Position numbers and translations under genes: made by a program. Positions 1-8,491 of a stretch of 42,641 nucleotides of DNA are shown piece after piece. Within the stretch, counting starts at the first letter, position 1, and each line of letters starts with the position of its first letter. The notes under the pieces were generated by a model. The model worked only from the letters and a program-made list of their open reading frames with translations. It was not told the origin of the DNA and ran no database searches. The stretch is from contig DATLYH010000015.1 of NCBI GenBank assembly GCA_035575035.1, positions 1-42,641 on the forward strand, in the 5' to 3' direction. The DNA comes from DATLYH01 sp035575035. Lineage in GTDB: Bacteria; Planctomycetota; Planctomycetia; Gemmatales; Gemmataceae.

Positions 1-108
1 GTGCACTTCTCCCGTCCCGCCGGTATCATGGAGGCCGGCCCTCACGGGACGATAGCCCCTACCGACGCGGACTGCCCATCCCTGCACGGATGGTCCCCGG
101 ACACCACC

Positions 109-1515
109 ATGAGCGAAGCCTGGCCCGCCTTCTGCACCGCCGCCGCCCTGGTCTTGTTGCTGGTCCTTATCATCCGCTACCAGCTCAACGCCTTCGTCGC
201 CCTGCTGGTCGTCAGCCTGGGACTGGGGCTGGCCGCGGGCATGCCGCCGGTCCGGGTCGTGGCGTCGATCGGCGACGGCGTGGGCAAGATCCTGGCGGGC
301 GTGGCCATCCTCCTGGCGCTGGGGGCGATGCTCGGCCGCATCCTCGACATCAGCGGCGCTGCCGAGGTCATCACCCGTACTTTGATTAACACTTTCGGCG
401 TGGACCGCGCTTCCCTGGCCATCCTGGCGGCGGCCTATCTGATCGGCATTCCCATCCTGTTCAACGTCGGCTTCCTGCTTTTGATCCCGATCATCTGGCG
501 GCTGCAGCGCGACACCGGCCGGTCGCTGCTTTTCTTCGGGCTACCGCTGGCCTTCAGCCTGGCGACCACGCATTCGCTCATCCCACCGCATCCCGGCATC
601 GTCGGGGCCGTCGGCAATATGGTGCCCAAGGAGAGGGCCGGCGAGGTCATGGTCCAGACCATCCTCTTCGGTTCGCTGTTGGGCGTCCCGGTGGTGTTGC
701 TCGGCTGGCTGGGGCCGGGCCGGTGGTGGGCGCAGCGACAGTTCGTCACCCCGCCGGAACAGCTGGCACTCAAGGAAGAACCCAAGAAGGAACTCCAGCC
801 GGCCACCGCCCCATCGTTCGCCGTGTCGGTCCTGATCGTCACGCTGCCACTGGTCCTGAGCCTGGTCGGCTTCGGGGCCGACCTGTTCAAGCGGCTGGAT
901 CGGCTGCCCCCCTGGATGACTCAGCCGTTATTCGGGCGAGCGTACCCGCCGCTGGAGTGGCTGATGCTCCTGGGGCATCCGACGATGGCCCTGCTGGTGC
1001 CGACGCTCTTGGCGTTCGGGCTGCTGGGACTGCGGCGCGGCCTGGGGCTGAGTCAGCTTTCCAAGCTGGCCGGCGACTCCCTGCAAGACGTCGGCACCAT
1101 TGCCTTTCTCTTCGGGGCAGCGGGCGGGTTCGCGCAGGTCATCGAGAACTCCGGCGCGGGCAAGTACATCGCCGAGCAGGCCAGCCAGCTGCATCTCTCC
1201 CCAGTACTGGTCTGCTTCCTGGTCGCCATGCTGATGCGCGTCGCGCTCGGCTCCGCGACGGCGTCGATTCTGATTGCGTCCTCGCTGCTGCAGGGGTTCG
1301 CCCAGAGCCATCCTGGCCAGGAGACGCTGTTGGTGCTGGCGGTGGCCAACGGCGTCACCTTCATGACGCAGCCGGCCGACAGCGGCTTCTGGATGGTCAA
1401 GGAGTACTTCAACCTCAGCGTGCGCGACGTGATGGTGCGCTTCAACGCCTGTCGGATCACCATGTCATTGGCCGGACTGCTCCTGCTGCTGGCGTATGAG
1501 CGGTGGTGGGGCTAA
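109..1515 (+). CDS. GntP-family gluconate/organic acid:H+ symporter
   Basis: Hydrophobic protein of about 468 residues with a dozen or so membrane segments, resembling the GntP family (gluconate and related sugar acids, proton-coupled, inner membrane). Family-like stretches include the early LGAMLGRILDISGAAEVI segment, the LIPPHPGIVGAVG loop and the late ALGSATASILIAS segment. The reading frame is open back to the first base of the window, but the ATG at 109 directly precedes the first hydrophobic segment and gives a family-typical N-terminus, so it is preferred; an upstream ATG at 28 is possible. The substrate cannot be read from sequence: gluconate, other aldonates or hydroxy acids are possible. 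A KDPG aldolase gene lies 24 kb away, too far to argue linkage. Confidence 0.85.
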   Translation: MSEAWPAFCTAAALVLLLVLIIRYQLNAFVALLVVSLGLGLAAGMPPVRVVASIGDGVGKILAGVAILLALGAMLGRILDISGAAEVITRTLINTFGVDRASLAILAAAYLIGIPILFNVGFLLLIPIIWRLQRDTGRSLLFFGLPLAFSLATTHSLIPPHPGIVGAVGNMVPKERAGEVMVQTILFGSLLGVPVVLLGWLGPGRWWAQRQFVTPPEQLALKEEPKKELQPATAPSFAVSVLIVTLPLVLSLVGFGADLFKRLDRLPPWMTQPLFGRAYPPLEWLMLLGHPTMALLVPTLLAFGLLGLRRGLGLSQLSKLAGDSLQDVGTIAFLFGAAGGFAQVIENSGAGKYIAEQASQLHLSPVLVCFLVAMLMRVALGSATASILIASSLLQGFAQSHPGQETLLVLAVANGVTFMTQPADSGFWMVKEYFNLSVRDVMVRFNACRITMSLAGLLLLLAYERWWG

Positions 1516-1541
1516 GGCCCGGCGGCCTCTGCATGGATCAA

Positions 1542-1560
1542 CCATAAGCGCCGCTTATGG
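1542..1560. promoter_or_regulatory. 19-bp perfect palindrome upstream of dsbB-like gene
   Basis: CCATAAGCG, one central C, then CGCTTATGG: a perfect dyad with 9-bp arms. It lies in the short gap between the permease stop and the dsbB-like start, upstream of a -10-like TATCAT at 1574-1579. The compact arms and lack of a T run suit an operator better than a terminator, but no regulator is identified. Confidence 0.45.
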
Positions 1561-1563
1561 ACC

Positions 1564-1587
1564 CGTTTCCGGGTATCATCGGAAACG
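1564..1587. promoter_or_regulatory. second perfect inverted repeat flanking a -10-like hexamer
   Basis: CGTTTCCG, eight bases GGTATCAT, then CGGAAACG. The 8-bp arms are exactly complementary and the spacer contains a TATCAT -10 candidate. It sits four bases after the first palindrome and about 50 bp before the dsbB-like start codon. It may be an operator, or a hairpin in a leader transcript. Confidence 0.4.
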
Positions 1588-1637
1588 ACATACGCGTTTC
1601 TCTTCCACGATTTAGCCTTAGCAATAGGAGTCCGCGC

Positions 1638-2231
1638 ATGACCCTCTCCACCGAACCGACGTTCCGCGCCGCCCCTTCAACCGCGGTGGGCCCGGCAGTC
1701 AATCCCTGGCTGGGGGCCGCGTTGGTGGCGGCCTTGCTGGGGTTGGCCGGCAGTCTTTACCTGAGCCTCGGGATGGGGCTGAAGGCGTGTCCGCTTTGCT
1801 TCTATCAGCGGACCTTCATGATGAGCCTGGTCGCGGTGCTGGGCATTGGGCTGATCAGCGGCATGGGGCGGACCGGGCGGCTGGGGCTGCTGGCCTTGCC
1901 GCTGGCGATTGCCGGGCTCGGCGTTGCCTCGTTCCATGTGTACCTGGAAACGGCCGGCAAGCTGGAATGTCCGCAGGGACTCCTCGGTTGGGGCACCGCC
2001 CCTCAGCAGAGCCTGGTGATGTTCGGGGCGCTAACCGCTCTGCTGCTGACCGATGTGATGGCCAGCCGACACGCCGGATGGGTTCGCTGGCTGCTGACGG
2101 TCGGCGGCATGGTGCTGGGCGGTTTGCTGGCCGTGGGCTCGTGCGTCAGCAACCCGCCGATGCCTGCCCCGCCCGCCAAGCCCTATGCCGCGGCGCCGGA
2201 TATTTGCCGGCCGCCCTATCAGCCCCGGTAG
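1638..2231 (+). CDS. dsbB: disulfide bond formation protein B (DsbB) family
   Basis: About 197 residues with four predicted membrane helices. After the first helix comes KACPLCFYQRTFM, the Cys-x-x-Cys plus Tyr-Gln-Arg signature of DsbB, which passes electrons from a periplasmic thiol oxidase to quinone. A second periplasmic Cys follows in LECPQG and two more lie in the Pro-rich tail (SCVSNPP and DICRPPY), so a two-pair arrangement is possible. The start is the ATG at 1638, preceded by AGGAG about 8 bases upstream; an in-frame ATG at 1557 lacks such a site and falls in the dyad region. The next gene follows 25 bp downstream on the same strand. Confidence 0.85.
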   Translation: MTLSTEPTFRAAPSTAVGPAVNPWLGAALVAALLGLAGSLYLSLGMGLKACPLCFYQRTFMMSLVAVLGIGLISGMGRTGRLGLLALPLAIAGLGVASFHVYLETAGKLECPQGLLGWGTAPQQSLVMFGALTALLLTDVMASRHAGWVRWLLTVGGMVLGGLLAVGSCVSNPPMPAPPAKPYAAAPDICRPPYQPR

Positions 2232-2256
2232 GCCGGCCGGGGAACCAAGGAGATTC

Positions 2257-3135
2257 ATGAACCTCCCTGTCAGCGAACCGCTGATCCGACTCGGCTTCTT
2301 CGTCGGCGTCCTGGTCGTGATGGCCCTCTGGGAATTGGCCGCCCCGCGCCGACGTTTGACCACTTCCAAACCGCTGCGCTGGCTCAGCAACCTCGGCCTT
2401 GCCGCGCTGAACACCGCCGTCCTGCGCCTGCTGCTGCCGATGGGGGCCGTGGGGGTTGCCCTGTTGGCCGAGGCGCGCGGCTGGGGGCTGCTCAATAACC
2501 TTCCCCTGCCTGCGTGGGTGGCGGTGCCCGTCGCGGTGATCGTGCTGGACCTGGCCATCTACTTGCAGCACGTGATGTTCCATGCGGTGCCGGTCCTGTG
2601 GCGGCTCCACATGGTCCACCATGCCGACCTCGACTTCGACTTCACCACCGGGGTTCGCTTCCACACCGCCGAGATGGTGCTGTCGCTGGGGATCAAGCTG
2701 GCCGTGGTATTGGTGCTGGGTCCGCCCGCCCTGGCCGTGCTGATCTTCGAGGTGCTGCTGAACGCCACCTCGATGTTCAACCACGCCAATGTCCGCATGC
2801 CGGCCGGGATCGACCGGGTGCTGCGACTGGTGCTGGTCACCCCGGACATGCACCGCGTCCACCATTCGGTCAACCCGCGTGAGACCAACAGCAACTTCGG
2901 CTTCAACCTGCCCTGGTGGGACTTCCTCTTCGGCACCTACCGCGCCCGGCCGGCCGCCGGCCACGAGGCGATGACCATCGGACTTTCCGAGGTCCGCGAC
3001 GAGCGGCGGGCTGACCGGCTGCACTGGATGCTGGCCCTGCCGCTGCTCGGCGAGGAGGGGAACTATCCCATCAACCGGCGCGGGGCGTCCGTACCTGCCG
3101 ACCGGGCCGACCGGCAGCAGCCGCTCGGCGTGTAG
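2257..3135 (+). CDS. fatty acid hydroxylase / sterol desaturase family protein
   Basis: About 292 residues, membrane-bound, with the His clusters of the fatty acid hydroxylase superfamily (PF04116): QHVMFHAVP, LHMVHHAD, GVRFH and MHRVHHS. These bind a di-iron centre that hydroxylates or desaturates lipid chains or sterol-like substrates. The start ATG at 2257 follows AAGGAG by 7 bases and the protein opens with a membrane segment; an earlier in-frame ATG at 2185 would lie inside the upstream gene. The spacing to dsbB is 25 bp, so the two may be co-transcribed. The C-terminal 50 residues are polar and not typical of the domain. The exact substrate is unknown. Confidence 0.85.
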   Translation: MNLPVSEPLIRLGFFVGVLVVMALWELAAPRRRLTTSKPLRWLSNLGLAALNTAVLRLLLPMGAVGVALLAEARGWGLLNNLPLPAWVAVPVAVIVLDLAIYLQHVMFHAVPVLWRLHMVHHADLDFDFTTGVRFHTAEMVLSLGIKLAVVLVLGPPALAVLIFEVLLNATSMFNHANVRMPAGIDRVLRLVLVTPDMHRVHHSVNPRETNSNFGFNLPWWDFLFGTYRARPAAGHEAMTIGLSEVRDERRADRLHWMLALPLLGEEGNYPINRRGASVPADRADRQQPLGV

Positions 3136-3142
3136 CCGGCTG

Positions 3143-4441
3143 TCACAGCTTCCACGGGGGCCGCATCTCGCGGCTGAGCAGCCGGTTGGCCTCCTCGTCG
3201 TTGGTGAAGCGCTCCTGGGCCGGATCCCAGCGCAGCGGCCGCCGCAGCCAGTAGCCGATGTTCCCCAGGTGGCAGACCGTCGCCGAGCGGTGGCCGATCT
3301 CCGCCGTGCAGATCGGGTCCTTTCGGCTCTTGATGCACTCCAGCCAGTTCCGGCGGTGGTCGTTGGAGGGATAGACGCGGTAGTCCTTCTCGGTCAGCGG
3401 CTGCTTGAGGATCTCCTCTGGCTTGCTGGCCAGGCTGCCCCGGCTGACCAGGATCACGCCGTCGCTCCCCTCGAAGACGCAGTCGGCCCGTGGCCCCTCG
3501 AAGACGTTATGGAACATGACTACGCCGTTGGCGTAGGTGTACTTCAGGCCGCTGGCCGCCTTTGGATCGGCGGGCGGCTCCACCAGAACCGGGCCGCTGT
3601 TGTCCATGTCCAGCGCCCACTGGGCGATATCGAAATGATGGGCGCCCATGTCGGCCAGGCCGCCGCCGGCATACTCGCGATAACGCCGCCAGGCGGGGAA
3701 GTGTTTATGGACCCCCTTCGGACATAGGATCTCGTTGTAGCCGCGTTTCGGGGCCGGCCCCAGCCACATGTCCCAGTCGGTCCCCTCGGGCACTGGCTCC
3801 TCGGGCAGGTCGCAGGGCACCGCCGGGCCACCGACACCGATGCGGATCGTCTTCACCTTGCCGATTCGGCCGTTGCGCACCAACTCGACCGCTGTGCGGA
3901 ACCGGCCGCCGAACTCACTGCGCTGCTGGCTACCGGTCTGGAAGACGACCTTGTGCTTTTTGACCGTCTCGACGATCTTGCGGCCTTCGGCGATGTTGTG
4001 CGTCAACGGCTTCTCGCAGTAGATGTCCTTGCCGGCCTGGGCGGCCAGGACGCAGGGGATGGCGTGCCAGTGGTCGGGCGTGGCGATGACCACTGCGTCG
4101 ATGTCCTTGCGGTCGAGCAATTCGCGGAAGTCGTTGTACGCCGCGCAGCCCTTGAAGGTGCCCTTGCCCTTCTCGGCGGCATAGCGATCCTCGACCATCT
4201 TCTGGGCGCTGGCGCGGCGCTCGGCGACCACATCGCAGACGGCCACGACCTGCACGTCCGGCCGGCCGAGGAAGCTGCCCAGATGGCCGCGGCCCATGGT
4301 GCCGACGCCGATGAAGCCGAGGGTGATGCGCTCGCTGGGAGCGGCGCGGAGCGGGGCCGTGAAGACTAGTGGCCCGGCCAGCCCGGCGGCGGCCACGCTG
4401 CGGAGAAACTGACGGCGGGAGACGCGAGTCGAACGGGTCAT
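3143..4441 (-). CDS. Tat-exported Gfo/Idh/MocA family oxidoreductase
   Basis: About 432 residues. The N-terminus TRSTRVSRRQFLRSVAAAG is a twin-arginine signal, so the enzyme is likely exported folded. A Rossmann motif follows (GFIGVGTMGRGHLGSF), then the family signatures ATPDHWHAIP and CEKPLTHNIAEG, the latter holding the EKP lysine typical of NAD(P)-dependent sugar and glycoside oxidoreductases. The start at 4441 has AGGAAAGG upstream; the open frame continues further but lacks a site. It converges with the hydroxylase gene, 7 bp between the stops. Planctomycetes carry many exported members; the substrate is probably a sugar or glycoside but is not fixed by sequence. Confidence 0.88.
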   Translation of the reverse strand: MTRSTRVSRRQFLRSVAAAGLAGPLVFTAPLRAAPSERITLGFIGVGTMGRGHLGSFLGRPDVQVVAVCDVVAERRASAQKMVEDRYAAEKGKGTFKGCAAYNDFRELLDRKDIDAVVIATPDHWHAIPCVLAAQAGKDIYCEKPLTHNIAEGRKIVETVKKHKVVFQTGSQQRSEFGGRFRTAVELVRNGRIGKVKTIRIGVGGPAVPCDLPEEPVPEGTDWDMWLGPAPKRGYNEILCPKGVHKHFPAWRRYREYAGGGLADMGAHHFDIAQWALDMDNSGPVLVEPPADPKAASGLKYTYANGVVMFHNVFEGPRADCVFEGSDGVILVSRGSLASKPEEILKQPLTEKDYRVYPSNDHRRNWLECIKSRKDPICTAEIGHRSATVCHLGNIGYWLRRPLRWDPAQERFTNDEEANRLLSREMRPPWKL

Positions 4442-4750
4442 GAGAGATCCTTTCCTGGAGCACCAACGATCGTAGCGGGAAGGCGGCAAGGACTGCCGTT
4501 GCCCCATCAGGATAACGGCCGCAACCGCCGACAGCAATCAGTCTGTTGAGAATCGTTGCATCCCCGCAGTTCCCCAGGTCCGTAGCCCCAGGCGGCCTCG
4601 CTGGGGCTACGGCGAATGGCACCCGGGCCATCGCCGGTTTGTCCCCAAGAGCCGTTGACAGCCGGTCGGCCCTCCCCGAAACTCAGGGAGTTGACCGCTT
4701 CACGTCGAATCACCCGGGTCATCCGGGGCTTCCTGGACGGGAGGGGAACG
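4442..4750. other. divergent intergenic region with 11-bp hairpin
   Basis: Gap of about 310 bp between the leftward oxidoreductase and the rightward secreted protein. It holds a perfect inverted repeat at 4581-4611: CGTAGCCCCAG, nine bases, CTGGGGCTACG. No T run follows on either strand, so it is more likely a dispersed palindromic repeat than a terminator. Promoters for both flanking genes must lie here but I see no strong hexamers. Confidence 0.4.
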
Positions 4751-6586
4751 ATGCGACTGCTCCTGCTGGGCGCCGCGGCGCTGGCCGGCCTGGCCGCGGC
4801 GGCGCGGGCCGACGAGGCGGCCATGCCCCGCTTCCTCGAGTTCCGCGATGGGTCGGTCCTGCGCCTGATGGTCGTGGACGAGGAATGGAAGATCAACGTC
4901 GTCCGCCCCGACGGGCAGGTGGAGCCGGCCGTCGTCCGCCTCTCGGCGCTGGAGAAGTTGACCCTCATGCCCGAGCCGGTCTTCGAGCGGAAGCGCGTCC
5001 TCTTCGAGATAATCAAGCGCCTGGGCGCTGACCGCTTCCCGGAACGCGAGGAGGCCCAGGAGAAGCTGCTCAAGATGGGTTCCGCCGTCCGGCCCGAGCT
5101 GGAGGCGGCCCTGGAGGTCTTCACCGACCTGGAGGTGCGCGTCCGGCTGGAGCGGATTCTGACCAAACTGCCGCCCCCCTCCGGCGGCCCGCCCGCCCGT
5201 CCCGGCGGCGCCTTCGACTACTTCGTCGGCCGTGAGACGCTGCGCGGCGATGCCGGCGAGGGGAGCCTCGCCGTGAAGATCGACGGCCAGACGCGCCGCC
5301 TATCGCGCAAGGACATCCGAACCATGAGTGTCCGCGTCCCCGAGCCGACCGCCCCCGAACCGGCCGGCTTGCGCCGCCTTGAGCCGCGGGACTTCCCGCC
5401 CGGTTGCATGGAGGAGTCGTTCGAAACCGCCCCGACCGGGCGCCGGCTGGTCATCGGCGAGAACATCGAGAAGCTCTTCGTCAGCAAGGGCTTCACCCTC
5501 TCGACCTCGGTCCGGACTTCGTATGTATCGGTGAACGACTTCACGGTCCAGGGCAAGAGCCGGGGTCTGTCGGCGGCCACGCACCAGCCGCTTTTCCAGG
5601 GGGAGATCACCATCCGCTTCTGCCGTCCGGGCAACGAGCACGCGCCGGCCGGCGTGTCGCACTTCGGCCTGTGGATCGCTCATGTGATGCCGCGCGGCAC
5701 AGCGATGGCCGCCTACGACCTGCAAGGCCGGGAGTTGGGCCGGATCGAAACCACACGCGACGGCCACGAGTTCCTCGGCGTGCAGTCGTCGGTGCCGATC
5801 CACAGCATCAAGATCATTCCCAACTTGCAGATCGACCCCGACTTCACGCTGGACGACTTCATCTACCTGATGCCGCGGGCCATCGAGGCCGCCCACCCGG
5901 AGAAGTTCCTGGCTCAGTTCGAGGATGGCGAGCGGGTCTTCTGCGACGACGTCAGTTTCGGCCCCCAGGAGGTACGGCTGCACGGTCTGCCGGCCGGTCT
6001 GCCCGATCGCATCCGGCCAACCGCAGCGCTGGTGCGGGTCGCCGCCCCTGACCGCGGCCGGTCCGAGCGCGGCCCGCCGGCCGGTGTTTTTGTCGAGCTG
6101 CGTGACGGCTCGGTGATCTTCGGCAGCGACCCGGGCCGGCCGGGCGCTCCGGTCTTCGCCCGTCGGCCGCAGGTGCTCCGGGAGAAGGACAACATAGTCG
6201 GCCTTTGGAGCAGCGAATTGCCGCGCACCGTCTGGCCGTCGAAGGTGGCCCTGCCGGCGGTCTGGGACGTGGAGAAGAAGACCTGGCAGCCGATCTCGGA
6301 CGTGACCTTCCAGGAGGAGGCGGTCGCCTGGACGGTGGCCGGCAAACGGCGGGCGCGTTCGTACTTCGAGATGGCACCACTGCTGTTGCGTCCGCCGACC
6401 AGCGAGCCGTCGGTCGGCAGCTGGCGGTTGCGCACGGCCCTGGGTGAGGAGATCGTGCTGGGTAACGGCGTACCCGTGCTAAGGGGGACTCTCTCGCGGG
6501 GGCTGGAGGCCATATGGGGCGACGGCACCCTGAAGGTCCCCGCCGCCGAGCTGGTGTCGGTATTCCGAGTGGTGAAGGAGGAGTGA
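4751..6586 (+). CDS. secreted protein of unknown function with HEAT-like segment
   Basis: About 611 residues with a signal peptide (MRLLLLGAAALAGLAAAARA). Residues about 75-150 contain a HEAT-like pair of helices (RFPEREEAQEKLLKMG, then DLEVRVRLERIL), a pattern common in planctomycete surface proteins. The central part (EESFETAPTGRRLVIGENIE onward) looks like a beta-rich domain, and a similar phrase recurs: FRDGSVLRL near the N-terminus and LRDGSVIFG near residue 450, suggesting repeated small beta modules. The start at 4751 follows GGGAGGGGA. I do not recognise the family and infer only an extracytoplasmic structural or binding role. Confidence 0.7.
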   Translation: MRLLLLGAAALAGLAAAARADEAAMPRFLEFRDGSVLRLMVVDEEWKINVVRPDGQVEPAVVRLSALEKLTLMPEPVFERKRVLFEIIKRLGADRFPEREEAQEKLLKMGSAVRPELEAALEVFTDLEVRVRLERILTKLPPPSGGPPARPGGAFDYFVGRETLRGDAGEGSLAVKIDGQTRRLSRKDIRTMSVRVPEPTAPEPAGLRRLEPRDFPPGCMEESFETAPTGRRLVIGENIEKLFVSKGFTLSTSVRTSYVSVNDFTVQGKSRGLSAATHQPLFQGEITIRFCRPGNEHAPAGVSHFGLWIAHVMPRGTAMAAYDLQGRELGRIETTRDGHEFLGVQSSVPIHSIKIIPNLQIDPDFTLDDFIYLMPRAIEAAHPEKFLAQFEDGERVFCDDVSFGPQEVRLHGLPAGLPDRIRPTAALVRVAAPDRGRSERGPPAGVFVELRDGSVIFGSDPGRPGAPVFARRPQVLREKDNIVGLWSSELPRTVWPSKVALPAVWDVEKKTWQPISDVTFQEEAVAWTVAGKRRARSYFEMAPLLLRPPTSEPSVGSWRLRTALGEEIVLGNGVPVLRGTLSRGLEAIWGDGTLKVPAAELVSVFRVVKEE

Positions 6587-6711
6587 GGCCCGCGTAACGT
6601 GGCGTCTCCCAACAGGGATTCTGCATGACGGCAAGACTGGGCGCTGGTTGACTGCCCCTGGTTAAGGGGGCGCCCTAATACGATGGTTCGGCGATGGGGG
6701 AACCAAGGGCA

Positions 6712-6972
6712 ATGGGGTTCCTCGATAAACATAATCCCCGCGCGACACGCCGCAGTGCAGCTGTTTGGGCGATCGGGGGAGGAGTTGTCGGCGGACTTCT
6801 TGGTTTCTTCGGTTGGCTCCGGTCCGACATGCCGTTCACGGCCGTATTTTTCGTGGTGCCGTGTATGGTTGTCGGTGGTGCCATCGCGGGTTGGGCTATC
6901 GAGTGGCAAGTGCCAGCGGACGCAGAGGTGGATGCCGAGCCCGGCGCTGCACCTGATCGCGGTGGCAGGTAG
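6712..6972 (+). CDS. small membrane protein, two helices
   Basis: About 86 residues. Two hydrophobic stretches, roughly residues 19-37 (Gly-rich, VWAIGGGVVGGLLGFFG) and 43-63, flank a short charged turn; the tail is acidic. The ATG at 6712 has AAGGG five bases upstream, better than the in-frame ATG at 6694. The Gly-rich first helix resembles glycine-zipper membrane segments. No family recognised; with its short length a spurious call is possible, though the hydrophobic pattern favours a real gene. Confidence 0.45.
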   Translation: MGFLDKHNPRATRRSAAVWAIGGGVVGGLLGFFGWLRSDMPFTAVFFVVPCMVVGGAIAGWAIEWQVPADAEVDAEPGAAPDRGGR

Positions 6973-7011
6973 GTTTTCTCAAAGTCCAGGCTCCCTGCGC
7001 CGCCATGGCGG

Positions 7012-8109
7012 GTGAGCTTTTTCGCCAACTCGCTGAGTGACATGGTTACCGCAGCTATACAGCACCTGCTTGCCACGGTGCGCGATACCTCATCCAGCGC
7101 GGCGGACATGCGGGCCGCCGCGCAATCCTTGCTCAGCGCCGTCGCCCAGGCAACAGTGGCTGAAGCGAACGCCGCGCTGGCACAGCTGGCGGAGCACATC
7201 TTACTTGACGACCTGTCCCGCGCCGCGTTCCTCGCCCTCGTCTGCGGTGCATTGGTGGAGCAGGGCTGCGATCCCTCGGTGTTAAACCAACCGCTGAACC
7301 AACGGTTACGGGCGTTGCTCGAAGCATCGGCCCGGCTAGCGGATGCCTGTATCGCTCGCATACCGGAACTGGAAGGTGAAGACAATCCGGCAGAGACGTT
7401 TGCAAAAGCAAGGCAGCAGGTTGCAGATGCCATGCCCCTGGAGGATGCCGCATGGCAGGCCCTGGACCTGTTCTGGCGCCCCGCTATCGCCGTTTTTTCG
7501 GTCAGCCGGGCGGCGCGTGCCGAAGCTCGAGGACTGCGCGACTTGGCCGCGAAGATCGCGAACTACCATGAGGGGGGGCACTGGTTACAGCTGATGCTCT
7601 CGGTCCTGGACGACGAACCCCTCCTGGCCATTGAGCCGCATACCCGGTTGGGAATGCTGGCGCGGATGTCGGGCATCGTTGATAATTTCCAATTGCATGT
7701 GCTCCTGATGGACACCTTTCCGCACGCGGGAATCCTGCCGCGCCGTCGAGTTCCCAAACGGGTGGCGGATGTCGCGCGTGGCCTCGGCCCTCAGCAAACC
7801 GACGACACGGTCACCGGGAACTGGAACTTGTACACCTGGAAGGCAATCGAGCCGGACTTGCGCTTGCCTGATCCGAGCGACTACGGGGCAAGCGTCTATT
7901 GGATTTGGAACGAGGGTTCGCCGGAAGATATTCCTGTGTTTGAAGGCTACCGCGTCGTCTTGCTCGGCCCAGCCTCCTATTCGCGGAGTTGGGGCTGCCA
8001 GCGCATGTTTGACAAGCTTCCCGCGAGCCTGGATGTCGAACGCCGGCTTGCCAAAAGCGAAGTCACGGACTGGCTCCAGCGGATGGCGGCTGCAAAGGGC
8101 GTGAGTTAA
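7012..8109 (+). CDS. hypothetical soluble protein
   Basis: About 365 residues, no signal peptide or membrane helix. The first 120 residues are Ala/Leu-rich and helical, the remainder mixed, with the conspicuous Trp/Tyr-rich stretch GNWNLYTWKAIEPD and later YWIWNEGSPEDIPVFEGYR. The GTG at 7012 gives the longest form; the ATG at 7042 is equally plausible because neither has a clear ribosome site. Codon use and base composition are a little less GC-biased than the neighbours, which could indicate transfer. I do not recognise the family. Confidence 0.6.
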   Translation: MSFFANSLSDMVTAAIQHLLATVRDTSSSAADMRAAAQSLLSAVAQATVAEANAALAQLAEHILLDDLSRAAFLALVCGALVEQGCDPSVLNQPLNQRLRALLEASARLADACIARIPELEGEDNPAETFAKARQQVADAMPLEDAAWQALDLFWRPAIAVFSVSRAARAEARGLRDLAAKIANYHEGGHWLQLMLSVLDDEPLLAIEPHTRLGMLARMSGIVDNFQLHVLLMDTFPHAGILPRRRVPKRVADVARGLGPQQTDDTVTGNWNLYTWKAIEPDLRLPDPSDYGASVYWIWNEGSPEDIPVFEGYRVVLLGPASYSRSWGCQRMFDKLPASLDVERRLAKSEVTDWLQRMAAAKGVS

Positions 8110-8254
8110 CCAACGGTTGAAGACCGGGGCCGCCATCTCGATTTGCACACATTCACAGTTTTGCAGATAGCCCCGGCAGGTCAACTTGTTCTCTAGCCGA
8201 CATCCAGTAAGCGGCGTATCCGGGAACAGACCGCAGTCGGCCGACGTCTGCAAC

Positions 8255-8464
8255 CTAGCCGCGCTTGGGGCTGTGGTGCCGCAGCGTCAGCTGCTCGGGA
8301 GGGATCAATGCCGCCTGGCCGTTCGCGGCATCCGAGGTGCAGGTCTTCCCGCATCCGCCGCCGCAGCCCGCGCCCCGGTCCCTCCAGGCATGCCAGGCCT
8401 GCCGACCCAGGTAGCAGGCCGCTGCCGTCACGATCAGGCCCACCAGCAGCTGTTGCCAGTCCAT
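8255..8464 (-). CDS. FeoB-associated Cys-rich membrane protein
   Basis: About 69 residues: one N-terminal membrane helix (DWQQLLVGLIVTAAACYLG) followed by a Cys/Gly cluster GCGGGCGKTC. This matches the small FeoB-associated Cys-rich family (PF12669). It is the last gene of the leftward feo cluster, 27 bp after the feoB stop. The family is thought to assist FeoB-mediated ferrous iron uptake, perhaps by handling Fe2+ on the cytoplasmic side; its exact job is not established. Confidence 0.8.
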   Translation of the reverse strand: MDWQQLLVGLIVTAAACYLGRQAWHAWRDRGAGCGGGCGKTCTSDAANGQAALIPPEQLTLRHHSPKRG

Positions 8465-8491
8465 GTCAGTTGACCGCGGACTCCAGCGGGT

